From: DAOUBP01 sp964474695
GTDB taxonomy: Bacteria > Chloroflexota > Anaerolineae > CG2-30-64-16
Direction: 5' to 3'
Length of the DNA: 64,000 bases
NCBI GenBank assembly: GCA_964474695.1
Contig: CAYYTK010000026.1
Coordinates: 6,900-70,899, forward strand
Position numbers and translations under genes: made by a program. The notes beneath the pieces are model-generated. The model saw only the letters and a program-made list of their open reading frames with translations, made no database searches and was not told the DNA's origin. This document shows positions 14,616 through 22,481 of the stretch, in pieces. How positions within the stretch are numbered: position 1 is the stretch's first letter; every line of letters starts with the position of its first letter.

Positions 14616-15729
14616 ATGGAGAACCCCTGGCCGCGCGATCTGATCCGCGCTGCCGATCTGCAACCGAGCCGTTACGCGTTGGTCGCCTCGGAGCTGATCC
14701 GCCGCAAATGGGCCGAGGTCGAAGATGAGGCGTTGCGCATCACGCGGCCGGGCGAGCGCCGCGCGCTGGAGCTGATCCGCGCCCATCGGCTGTGGGAGCG
14801 CTACCTGGCCGACAAAGAAGGGTTGGCGCTGGCCGCGCTGCACGGTGAAGCCATGCGCCGCGAGCACCTGTCCACGCCGGAAGAGGTGGATGCACTGGAC
14901 CGCGAGCAACATGATGGCGATCCTGCTGCAAAGCCTGGCGGCCAAGCTTGGCATCGCCACCGGCAAGTCGCTGCCTGAGGTCTGCCGCGATCGCTACCCG
15001 CGTTGGGCCAGTGTTGCGCTATGGATCACGGCCGAGCTGGCGGCGATGGCGACCGATTTGGCGGAGTTCCTGGGCGGCGCGGTCGGCTTCAACCTGTTGT
15101 TCGGCATCCCGCTCTTCCCGGCCGCGCTGCTCACGGGGGTCGTGATCTCGTTGATCCTGCTGTTGGAGCGTTACGGCTTACGCAAAGTGGAGATGGCGAT
15201 CATCGGCATGATCGCGGTGATCGGCTTCGGCTACATGGCCGAGATTCTGTTGGCGAAGCCGCCGTTCAATGCGGTAGTGCGCGGGCTGTTCGTGCCGTCG
15301 CTGCCGATCGGCGCGACGCTGGTGGCGGTAGGCATCATCGGCGCCACGGTGATGCCGCACAATCTGTACCTGCACAGCACACTCATCCAGACACGCGCCC
15401 GACCCAGCGATTCGTTGCAGCGCAAACAGCAGGTTTACCGGCTGGCCGTGGCGGACGCGCTGGTCGCGCTCAACGGGGCCTTCTTTGTCAATGCAGCGAT
15501 CCTGGTGATGTCTGCCTCTGCGTTTTCCGGCGGGAAGCTGGTCGAATACTCGCTGGAGTCGGCACATCACACCCTGACGCCGCTGCTCGGACCTCTGGCT
15601 GGCATCGCCTTCGCCCTGGCGTTGCTGGCTTCTGGCCTGGCATCCTCCACCACAGCCACTATGGCCGGCCACACGGCTCTCATCCTGGGGCTGAACATAG
15701 TGTTGTTGTACCAGACGTTCGTGGGATGA
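14616..15729 (+). pseudogene. Collapsed DtxR-type regulator / Nramp metal transporter locus
   Basis: From ATG 14616 one frame gives part of a DtxR-family metal regulator (ALRITRPGERRALELIRAHR, LWERYLADKEG, HGEAMRREHLSTPEEVDALD), lacking most of its N-terminal helix and wing and all of its C-terminal domains. At about 14905 the sequence passes, in another frame, straight into the third membrane segment of an Nramp (MntH-like) transporter (SNMMAILLQSLAAKLGIATG), which continues for about 270 residues with the family motif GATVMPHNLYLHS. Its first two helices with the DPGN metal motif are missing. Near the end ASGLASSTTATMAG passes directly to LNIVLLYQTFVG, so helices 9-10 are missing too. Three deletions are needed to explain this locus; no functional transporter is expected. 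Confidence 0.8.
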
Positions 15730-15764
15730 AAAAGACCCTGGGGGCCTTAGGAGCCCCCAGGGTC
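15729..15764 (-). terminator. Rho-independent terminator of the HtrA gene
   Basis: A perfect 12-bp stem (15734-15745 with 15753-15764, GACCCTGGGGGC type) with a seven-base loop is followed, in the leftward direction, by five T residues (15733-15729). It lies 30 bases after the HtrA stop codon. In the rightward direction there is no T run, so it serves the protease gene. Confidence 0.9.
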
Positions 15765-15794
15765 CGGTTGCGTGGCGCCAGCGCTAAGGCTACG

Positions 15795-17495
15795 CTACTT
15801 CGTTGTCGCGGGCCGGGCGGCCAGGGTCACCTGAACGCTCAGCTCCTTGCCATCGCGCAGGACGGTCAGCTCGACCTTGTCGCCGGCCTTGTGGGCCTTG
15901 ATCGTCGTTGCCAGGTCACTCATCGTCTCGACAGCCTTGCCATCCACCGCGGTGACCACATCGCCGCCGATCATGACTTCCTCACCGGCCTGCGTCTGGT
16001 ACCCCTTGAAGCTGCCCTGCAGGCCGGCCTTGTCGGCCGGGCTGCCGCGGCTCACGCTGGCCACCAGCGCGCCCGTCTGGCTGCTGTCCAGGCCCATCGC
16101 CTCGGCCAGCTCAGAGGTCAGATCCAGGCCGCTGACGCCCAACCAGGCGTTGCCCGCGGCCGCCGGCGCCTCGTTACTCCCGGCCGTTGCGGCCGTCTGG
16201 CTGCCCGGCCGCGCGGCCAGGGTCAACGTCGCGGTCTCGGTCTTGCCGTCCCGCAGGAGGGTCAGCTCGACCTTCTGGCCCACCTTGCCGAAACGGGCCA
16301 GGTAGGCGGTCAGATCTTCGAAGTCCTTGACCGGCTGGTTGTCAATCGCCGTGATCACGTCGCCGCCGATTTCCACCTGCGCACCATTGATCTCAGTCTG
16401 CTTGGCGCTGCCGCGCAGGCCGGCCTTATCGGCCGGGCTGCCCGTGGTGACGCTGACCACCAACGCGCCGCGCTGCGTCTCAGGCAGGTCCATCGCCTGC
16501 GCCACCTGCGAAGTGAGGGTGCCGCCTTTGATGCCGATATACGGGTGCTCGAAAACGCCCTTCTCGATCAGGTCAGGCACGACCTTCTGCACGATGACCG
16601 AAGGCACGGCGAAGCCGACGCCCGCGGACGAGCGCACCGCCGACTCGATGGCCGTGGGCACACCGACCAGGCGGCCGTTCAGGTCGAGCAGCACGCCGCC
16701 CGAGTTGCCGGGGTTCACCGGCGCGTCCGTTTGGATGACATCAGGGATTGTGTAGCTGGCTGTGCTGCCCGTCTGATCGCTCGTCTCGCTGTTGGCGGGC
16801 AGGCTGCGGCCCACCGCGCTGACGATGCCGAAGCTCATGCTGCCCTCCAACCCGAACGGGTTGCCGATGGCGACGACGAACTGGCCCGGCGCAACCTGGG
16901 TCGAATCGGCAACGGTCACAGGCTGCAGCGTCACCTTTGCCGGATCGACCTTGATGACCGCCAGGTCGCTGTCGACATCGTTCCCCACCAGTTGCGCGGG
17001 CAGCGACGTGCCATCAGAGAAGGTCACGGTGATGTCGGTCGCGCCATCCACAACATGGTTGTTAGTGACGATGTGGCCCTGCTTATCCCAGACAAAACCG
17101 GAACCTTCGGCCGTGGTCTGGGGCGTCGTGTTCTGATCGGGCCCCTGGCCGAAGGGGAACTGCTGGCCGGGCATCCCCGGCATCAACTGCATCGTCCCGG
17201 CGTCGACCGGCATGGTCACGCGAATATTCACCACCGATGGGTTGACCGCCGCGTAAACCTGCTCCAGGGCAGCCTGCAGATCATTGACCGTGACCGTCGA
17301 AGCTGCCGCCTGCGTCGCGGTGTCGGTCGAGGCCGCCGGTGCGGCCGCTGCCTGCGAGCGCGGCAAGATGCTGCTCAGGGCGCTGCCCAGATCCTTCAGC
17401 CCGGTTGTTGCGTTGGGCAACGCCGCCGAGCAAGCCGACAAAGCTAACACAACCACCAGTAAAGCCGTCAAAGTGAAAAGCCGTATCTTCTTCAT
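15795..17495 (-). CDS. HtrA/DegP-type serine protease lipoprotein with two PDZ domains
   Basis: A 566-residue exported protease. The signal ends in lipobox LSACS, so it is anchored outside the cytoplasmic membrane. An Ala/Thr-rich linker precedes the trypsin-like domain (about 75-310), whose catalytic triad is seen in NNHVVDG (His), DSDLAVIK (Asp) and NPGNSGG (Ser). Two PDZ domains follow (about 320-425 and 450-560), each with a GSPADKAGL turn and a GGDVITAI/GGDVVTAV strand. These enzymes remove or refold damaged envelope proteins. Monocistronic, with a strong terminator. A 15-bp palindrome lies just after its -10 box. Confidence 0.93.
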   Translation of the reverse strand: MKKIRLFTLTALLVVVLALSACSAALPNATTGLKDLGSALSSILPRSQAAAAPAASTDTATQAAASTVTVNDLQAALEQVYAAVNPSVVNIRVTMPVDAGTMQLMPGMPGQQFPFGQGPDQNTTPQTTAEGSGFVWDKQGHIVTNNHVVDGATDITVTFSDGTSLPAQLVGNDVDSDLAVIKVDPAKVTLQPVTVADSTQVAPGQFVVAIGNPFGLEGSMSFGIVSAVGRSLPANSETSDQTGSTASYTIPDVIQTDAPVNPGNSGGVLLDLNGRLVGVPTAIESAVRSSAGVGFAVPSVIVQKVVPDLIEKGVFEHPYIGIKGGTLTSQVAQAMDLPETQRGALVVSVTTGSPADKAGLRGSAKQTEINGAQVEIGGDVITAIDNQPVKDFEDLTAYLARFGKVGQKVELTLLRDGKTETATLTLAARPGSQTAATAGSNEAPAAAGNAWLGVSGLDLTSELAEAMGLDSSQTGALVASVSRGSPADKAGLQGSFKGYQTQAGEEVMIGGDVVTAVDGKAVETMSDLATTIKAHKAGDKVELTVLRDGKELSVQVTLAARPATTK

Positions 17496-17553
17496 TTCTC
17501 ATCCCTCCAATCGTAACGATAGGCGTCGGAGACCGCCTGCCGATCTCTTTCGC

Positions 17554-17574
17554 CTACTTTCAAAGTAGATTATA
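17554..17574 (-). promoter_or_regulatory. -10 box and 15-bp palindrome at the HtrA promoter
   Basis: Leftward TATAAT at 17574-17569 is followed immediately by the perfect palindrome CTACTTTCAAAGTAG (17554-17568). A palindrome at the transcription start is a typical repressor site, which would fit a stress-controlled protease. No -35 consensus is clear. Confidence 0.45.
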
Positions 17575-17650
17575 CGCGCAAGATTCCGCGGTTGCCTTAA
17601 AAGAGGGCTAAAAATGACTAAGCATCTGGTGAGAAATTGCCTGTGCCAGT

Positions 17651-17677
17651 TTGACAGGGCGACAAGGTGATTATAAT
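17651..17677 (+). promoter_or_regulatory. Promoter before the YbhN-like remnant
   Basis: Perfect consensus hexamers TTGACA (17651-17656) and TATAAT (17672-17677) with a short 15-base spacer. The start codon at 17738 has a GGGAGG ribosome-binding site. This may now drive the downstream flavoprotein gene. Confidence 0.55.
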
Positions 17678-17737
17678 GAGGGTGTTGGGCGGTCGAAGAA
17701 AGAGTCCCGATTTTCCAGCCAGGTTGCGGGAGGCGGC

Positions 17738-18052
17738 ATGAAGAAGCGCGCGATTGTGTTGCTCATGATTATCCTTTTCTTTGCGGTGGTGGTCTCACGT
17801 TTCACCGAGTTGAAACAGCTGCAGGCCACCCTGGCACAAGGGAAGTGGACCTGGCTGCTGGCGGCCCTCGTGTCGCAGATCATCTACTACGTGGCTTTCA
17901 CCGGCACGTACCAGGCCGCTTTTTACACAGCAGGCATTTCGGCGCGCATCCGTGAGCTGCTCCCGTTGACCTTGGGCGCGTTGTTCGTCAACGTGGTCGT
18001 GCCGGCAGGTGGGGCCGGCGGTGGCGCCGGGCGCCGCGATCTTGAATCGTGA
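17738..18052 (+). pseudogene. Truncated YbhN/UPF0104 membrane protein
   Basis: The 104-codon frame begins MKKRAIVLLMIILFFAVVV and contains the first membrane helices of the lysylphosphatidylglycerol-synthase-like (UPF0104/YbhN) family, reaching the conserved FVNVVVPAGGAGG loop. It then goes out of frame and stops. Family members are about 320-350 residues with eight helices. The remaining two thirds are absent and the next gene begins 11 bases later, so a deletion is likely. Confidence 0.7.
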
Positions 18053-18063
18053 GAGGATAGGAC

Positions 18064-20022
18064 ATGCAATCAACCAACGACACCTTGCAGCGTAACGATT
18101 ACGATGTCATTGTGGTAGGCGCGGGGCTGGGCGGGCTGACCGCGGCCAGCCTGCTGGCGAAGCGCGGCCTCGCGGTGCTGCTGATCGAGCAGCAGGGCAA
18201 GCCGGGCGGCTCTTGCACCTCGTTCCGCCGCGACGGCGTCACCTTCGACGTGGGCACGGCCATGCTCTACGGCTTCGGCGCGACCGGCTTCAAGCCGTTC
18301 CGCTTCCTGTTCAACGAGCTGGAGGAGCCGATCGAGGTGGTGGCGCACACCACGCTGGCGCGCATGACCTTCGAGGGGGAGCCGATCACCTTCTGGCCGG
18401 ACGTGGAGCGCTTCCTGCAGGAGCTCGGCCGCCTCTTCCCCGAGGAGCACGACGGGCTGCGCGCGTTCTATCGCGACCTGTACGAAATGTACGAGCACAT
18501 TGTCCTCAAGAACGAGGTGATCGTGCCGCCGTCCGAGTTCTCCCCGCGGCAGGGCCTGCGCCACCTGCTGAGCGGGCCGGTGAAGATGCTCAAAATGCAG
18601 CGGCTGCTGGACACCAGCGTCCGCTCGCTGCTCGACCGTTACTTCAAGGGCGCCGGGATCATCCACTTCTTCGATAAGCTGTGTTCGGCCTACTGCTACA
18701 CCACCTCGGACGAGACCCCCGCGGTGCTGGCCGCGACGATGTTCCTGGATAACCACGTCGGCGGCGTCTACTACCCGGCCGGCGGCGCGCAGATGCTGCC
18801 CAACAAGATCGAGAAGGCGTTCGAGCGGCTGGGCGGGCAGGTGCGCTATCACACGCTGGTGGATGAGATCCTGATTCGTGACGGCCGGGCCTGCGGCGTG
18901 CGCCTGAGCACCGGCGAGGAGATTCGCGGCGCGCGGGTCATCGCCAATGCCACGGTGTGGAACCTCTACGGCAAGCTGGTGCGCCCCGAGCATATCCGGC
19001 CGGAGCGGCTGGCCTGGGCGCAGGGCCTGGTCCCCACCTTCCCCAGTATGACGCTCTACATGGTGGTGGATCGCGCGGCCCTGCCCGCGGACATCCTGCC
19101 CTGGGAGATCTTCATCGAGAACCGCGCGGTGATCGACAGCTCCGACCTGACCCTCTACATCAACGCGCTGGTGGATGAGACCCTCTGCCCGCCCGGCGCG
19201 CGTCCTGCCCCAGGCAGGGCTGCCGGGGATGGGGCTGTCGGCGACCGGCTCGTCATCACCGCCATCGCGCCGAACCTGGAAGCCTGGCCCGCGGCGGGCT
19301 CACCCGACGACCGCTCGCCCGCGTACTTCGCCCTGAAGCAGGCCCAGGCGCAAAAGATGCTGGATCAAATCGAACAGCATTTCCCGGGGTTCGGCCGCCA
19401 CATCGAGACGCTGATCGTGGGTACGCCGACCACCATCGAGCGGTATCTGCTGAAGAACGGGGGCGCGGTGGGCGGGCCCAAGAACATGCTCGGCCAGCAC
19501 ATGCTGAAGCGCCTGCACGCGCAGAGCGAATGGCAGAACCTGTACGTGTGCGGCGACTCGACCGTGATGGCGACCGGCGCGCCGGCCGCGGCCGTTTCCG
19601 GCGTGGGCGCGGCGAACAGGGTGCTGCGCGACCTGCGCCGGCCCGAGTATGATGCGCGGCAGTTCCCCCGCCAATACGTCCGGTACGTGGAAACGCCCTA
19701 CCGCCGGCCCGCGGTCGAGGCGGGCGCGGAGATCACGGCGGAGAACGCGGCGCTGTTCGCGGCGCAGTGCCAGGGCTGCCAGGATCCGGCCTGCGTGGCC
19801 GATTGCCCCGCGGCCATCGACATCCCCGGCGTGCTGCGGCGGATGGAGGCGGAGAACTTCGGGGGTGCGGCGCGTGAGCTGCGCCGCTGCGGGCCGGCGG
19901 GCCGTGTGTGCGAGGCCGCCTGCCAGGGCAGCCGGCCCTGCGAGCGCCTCTGCTACCGGCGCAGCTTCGCAGACGAGCCGGTGCGCATCGCGGCGCTGCT
20001 GCGGTGGGTGGACCAACAGTGA
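18064..20022 (+). CDS. Phytoene-desaturase-like flavoprotein with C-terminal Fe-S domain
   Basis: A 652-residue fusion. Residues about 10-540 are an NAD(P)/FAD-dependent oxidoreductase of the phytoene desaturase / carotene isomerase / retinol saturase group: VIVVGAGLGGLTAASLLAKR at the N-terminus, the desaturase-type CTSFRRDGVTFDVG, and the FAD-closing YVCGDSTVMATGAPAAAVSG near 500. Residues about 565-650 carry two cysteine quartets (CQGCQDPACVADCP with IDIP after it, then CGPAGRVCEAAC and CERLCYR), matching the di-cluster domain at the N-terminus of GltD and of dihydropyrimidine dehydrogenase. No carotenoid genes lie nearby; the corrinoid cluster does. Its substrate is unknown and redox service to the methyltransferase system is possible. 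Confidence 0.85.
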   Translation: MQSTNDTLQRNDYDVIVVGAGLGGLTAASLLAKRGLAVLLIEQQGKPGGSCTSFRRDGVTFDVGTAMLYGFGATGFKPFRFLFNELEEPIEVVAHTTLARMTFEGEPITFWPDVERFLQELGRLFPEEHDGLRAFYRDLYEMYEHIVLKNEVIVPPSEFSPRQGLRHLLSGPVKMLKMQRLLDTSVRSLLDRYFKGAGIIHFFDKLCSAYCYTTSDETPAVLAATMFLDNHVGGVYYPAGGAQMLPNKIEKAFERLGGQVRYHTLVDEILIRDGRACGVRLSTGEEIRGARVIANATVWNLYGKLVRPEHIRPERLAWAQGLVPTFPSMTLYMVVDRAALPADILPWEIFIENRAVIDSSDLTLYINALVDETLCPPGARPAPGRAAGDGAVGDRLVITAIAPNLEAWPAAGSPDDRSPAYFALKQAQAQKMLDQIEQHFPGFGRHIETLIVGTPTTIERYLLKNGGAVGGPKNMLGQHMLKRLHAQSEWQNLYVCGDSTVMATGAPAAAVSGVGAANRVLRDLRRPEYDARQFPRQYVRYVETPYRRPAVEAGAEITAENAALFAAQCQGCQDPACVADCPAAIDIPGVLRRMEAENFGGAARELRRCGPAGRVCEAACQGSRPCERLCYRRSFADEPVRIAALLRWVDQQ

Positions 20023-20060
20023 TTTGAAATGTAGTCGTTGATAGCGTACTGGAATAGAGG
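20021..20060. repeat. Dispersed intergenic repeat, copy A
   Basis: The core TAGTCGTTGATAGCGTACTG at the 3' end of the flavoprotein gene is repeated at 40701-40740 (TAGTCGTTGACAGCGTACTG), with matching GAGGCT after it. Both copies lie directly beyond gene ends. Confidence 0.55.
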
Positions 20061-20118
20061 CTGCGGCATGCATGCCGTCGGCCGGTTTCCTGGCCGTCAC
20101 GGTTGTGCATCAGACCGG

Positions 20119-20778
20119 CTAAAGCCTCGATTCCGGATCACTTGGAGTTGCCAGCCGCTGGCAGAGGCGCACGCCCTCCATCGCATCCGTGGACCAATGA
20201 TCCGCGCCCACGAAGCGGCAGACCTGCTCGTCCACCTGGCCGCCGAGCAGGATGGGGATCTGCGTGCCGTCCTCGGCCATCATCGCCCGCAGCGCGGTCA
20301 CGGTCTCGCGCATGGCGGCATAGGCCGCAGTGATGAGGCCCGACAAGCCGATCACGTCGGGCTTGAACGCGCGCGCCTGCGCCACAAACTGTGCGGGCGC
20401 CACATCCACCCCCAAATCCAGCACGATGAACCCATAGGAGCGGAGCAGCATGATCAGCAGGTTCTTGCCCAGGTCATGGATGTCGCCCTGGACCGTGCCC
20501 AGCAGCACGCGGCCCGCGATGCGGCCGGAGAATTTCTCCTCCACCCGCGGCAGCACCAACTCCGTAATCTCGCGCAGGATGTCCCCGGCCATGATCAGGC
20601 CCGACAGGTAATAGCGCCGGTCGGCGTAGCGGTTGCCCACCTCGCGCATCCCGGCCTGGCAGTCTTCGATGATCTCCAGCGGATCGTCCCCGCGCGCCAG
20701 GCGCGCCTGCACCATCGCCAACGCCTCGTTTTCCTGCAAATCTGCCAGCGCCTGCGAGAGGTCTGCCATCTGGTTCAT
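20119..20778 (-). CDS. Corrinoid (B12)-binding methyltransferase protein
   Basis: A 219-residue carrier protein of the MtaC/MtbC/MetH-like family. A helical cap occupies residues 1-90. The Rossmann-like cobalamin domain starts at about 95 with GDIHDLGKNLL, the D-x-H-x-x-G motif whose histidine replaces the lower ligand of the corrinoid, and continues with VIGLSGLI and ILLGGQ. It is distinct from the twin corrinoid proteins at 22.5 and 24.4 kb. It follows the GntR regulator gene by 27 bases and is surely co-transcribed, so its level is tied to the regulator. It may serve a different methyltransferase or act in sensing. Confidence 0.9.
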   Translation of the reverse strand: MNQMADLSQALADLQENEALAMVQARLARGDDPLEIIEDCQAGMREVGNRYADRRYYLSGLIMAGDILREITELVLPRVEEKFSGRIAGRVLLGTVQGDIHDLGKNLLIMLLRSYGFIVLDLGVDVAPAQFVAQARAFKPDVIGLSGLITAAYAAMRETVTALRAMMAEDGTQIPILLGGQVDEQVCRFVGADHWSTDAMEGVRLCQRLATPSDPESRL

Positions 20779-20805
20779 GTCTGCCCTCCACTCGTTGCCG
20801 CGATC

Positions 20806-21591
20806 TCACAACGCGGCAGGCCGGACGCCCACGGTCGCGTTGAACCGCAAATGCTGGCCGGGCACGATGAACCAGCCCCAACTGACCGGCCGCTCCTCGA
20901 AGTCGAAGAAGGTGTGCTCGACGCGAAAGGCCGCGCTGCCGGCCGGTGTGTTCAACAGCCGCGCCTCCTCCTCGGTGAGCACGGTCGCCTGCACGCCCAG
21001 GTCGCCGCGCTTCAGCACGGTCTCCCCGCGGCCGTCGAACAGCCCCTGGAGGCTGGTGATCCCCATCTCCGCCTCCACGAGCGGCCGCGCGGGATCGAAG
21101 AGCAGGTATTCGCGGTGGTACGCCACTGGCTGGTCATCGCGGGTGAGCAGCCGCCGGATGGAGATGACCTTGCCGTCGATGGGGACGCCGAGCCGCTGGC
21201 TGATCCGTTGGGTGGCGGCCATCGTCCTGACCGACAGAAAGCGGACCGATGTCCGCTCACCGTTGAACATCTCCTCCAACGCCTGCAAGCCGAAGGTGGC
21301 CGTGCCCAGCACCAGCGGCTTGACGAACGTGCCGCGCCCGCGCGCAGCGGTCACCAGTCCCTCGTCCAGCAGGATCGTCAGCGCGCGGCGGGCGGTCATC
21401 GGGCTCACCTCGTACCGTTCGCAAAGCTGGATTTCCGAGGGGATGCGATCGCCCGGCCGCAGGCGGCCCGAAGCGATCTCGCGGCGGAGGATGTTCGCCA
21501 ATTGGTGGTAGGGGGGCTCGAACAGATCGCGATCGATGTGCGGCTCGCTCCCCCTCTTTTGGGGCTTTCTTAGCGGTGCGCTGCTGGCCAT
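20806..21591 (-). CDS. GntR-family regulator with UTRA domain (HutC type)
   Basis: A 261-residue regulator. The N-terminal winged helix reads YHQLANILRREIASGRLRPG and PSEIQLCERYEVSPMTARRA, the classic GntR motif. A UTRA ligand domain follows from about 95 (ISIRRLLTRDDQPVAYHREY, AAFRVEHTFFDFEERPVSW). HutC-type proteins bind a small pathway metabolite and leave their operator. It is divergent from the DUF1638-corrinoid operon, with a palindrome between them overlapping both promoters, so it very likely controls the corrinoid cluster and itself. The ligand is expected to be the methylated substrate or its product. Confidence 0.92.
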   Translation of the reverse strand: MASSAPLRKPQKRGSEPHIDRDLFEPPYHQLANILRREIASGRLRPGDRIPSEIQLCERYEVSPMTARRALTILLDEGLVTAARGRGTFVKPLVLGTATFGLQALEEMFNGERTSVRFLSVRTMAATQRISQRLGVPIDGKVISIRRLLTRDDQPVAYHREYLLFDPARPLVEAEMGITSLQGLFDGRGETVLKRGDLGVQATVLTEEEARLLNTPAGSAAFRVEHTFFDFEERPVSWGWFIVPGQHLRFNATVGVRPAAL

Positions 21592-21664
21592 GCGACTTCA
21601 CCCTCGATGCAACTTGATTGGCCCTCACCCCGGCCCCGGACGATAGCGTGGGTTTACCGGGCTT

Positions 21665-21692
21665 ATTATATATCACTCCGTCAACTTGACAA
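21665..21692 (-). promoter_or_regulatory. Leftward promoter of the GntR-corrinoid pair
   Basis: Read leftward, TTGTCA (21692-21687) and TATAAT (21670-21665) are 16 bases apart. Its -35 box lies inside the palindrome at 21683-21695. Confidence 0.6.
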
Positions 21693-21695
21693 GTT
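21683..21695. promoter_or_regulatory. Candidate GntR operator
   Basis: AACTTGACAAGTT is a perfect palindrome with six-base arms around one base, similar in style to HutC-type half sites (ACTTGT-like). It overlaps the -35 boxes of both divergent promoters and is the only such palindrome I see between the two genes. Confidence 0.6.
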
Positions 21696-21712
21696 CCCTA
21701 GGGTATTATAGA
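21686..21712 (+). promoter_or_regulatory. Rightward promoter of the corrinoid methyltransferase operon
   Basis: TTGACA (21686-21691) with TATAGA (21707-21712), spacer 15. The consensus -35 box is embedded in the palindrome. Short spacing suggests a weak or activator/derepression-dependent promoter. Confidence 0.5.
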
Positions 21713-21778
21713 GTTACGCCGTCGAACGGACGCAGACTGTGCTATCTGCCCGTTCCACCCCCTCAATGAGGCGCAACG

Positions 21779-22456
21779 ATGCCTGAGTCGCGGATGGTTT
21801 TGGCTTGTGCTACGGTCATGGAGGAGCTGCAACCGCTGCTGCCGGCCGGCGTGGCCGCCCGGGTGCTGGATTTCGGCCTGCACATCAACCCGGCTGCGCT
21901 GAAGGCGGCGCTGCAAGCCGCCATCGACGCGGCCGCGGGCGCAGCCGACGAGGTCATCCTGGGCTACGGCCTGTGCAGCATGGCCGTGATCGGCCTGCGC
22001 GCCAACGGCTGCACCCTCGTCGTCCCGCATGTGGATGACTGCATCTCCATCTTCCTTGGCTCCCGCGACGAGTACCAGAAGCAGATCAAGGCCGAGCCGG
22101 GCACCTACTATCTCACCAAGGGCTGGATCGAGGTCGGCGATACGCCGTTCAGCGAGTACGATCGCCTGGTCGAGAAGTACGGCGAGAAGCGGGCCGACCG
22201 CCTGATCCGGCTCTCCATCAAGCACTATACGCGCCTGGCGCTGATCGACACGGGCCGCGGCGATATGGCGCACTACCGGGAATACGCGCAGAGCCTGGCC
22301 GAGCGCTGGGACCTGCGCTTCGAGGAGCTGCAAGGCTCGAATTCGCTGGTGCGCAAGATGCTCACCGGCCCCTGGGATGATGAATTCATCGTTGTTCCGC
22401 CGGGCGAAGCCATCTGCTATCATCACTTCTTCCCGTCGGCGCAACGATCCAGCTAG
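21779..22456 (+). CDS. DUF1638 protein of corrinoid methyltransferase clusters
   Basis: A 225-residue cytoplasmic protein of the DUF1638 family. It shows VILGYGLCSMAVIGL and VPHVDDCISIFLGSRDEYQ, which are the conserved cores. Family members are regularly encoded beside corrinoid proteins and MttB/UroD-type methyltransferases, but no biochemical role is established. Conserved Cys and Asp in GLCS and DDC could bind metal or corrinoid. First gene of the rightward operon, 25 bases ahead of the corrinoid gene. The ATG at 21779 begins directly before the conserved strand; its ribosome-binding site is weak. Confidence 0.85.
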   Translation: MPESRMVLACATVMEELQPLLPAGVAARVLDFGLHINPAALKAALQAAIDAAAGAADEVILGYGLCSMAVIGLRANGCTLVVPHVDDCISIFLGSRDEYQKQIKAEPGTYYLTKGWIEVGDTPFSEYDRLVEKYGEKRADRLIRLSIKHYTRLALIDTGRGDMAHYREYAQSLAERWDLRFEELQGSNSLVRKMLTGPWDDEFIVVPPGEAICYHHFFPSAQRSS

Positions 22457-22481
22457 GCCAAATCTACCAAGGAGGGTACAC

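Noticed and set aside
15003..17447. A long rightward open frame of about 814 codons opposite the HtrA gene
   Set aside because: It is antisense to a clear protease gene and the Nramp remnant, is rich in Arg, Ala, His and Gly, and shows no domain. Long open antisense frames are expected in GC-rich DNA.
21592..21778. Possible cobalamin riboswitch upstream of the corrinoid operon
   Set aside because: No B12-box-like sequence or matching stems were seen. The gap is short and is explained by two promoters and a palindrome.
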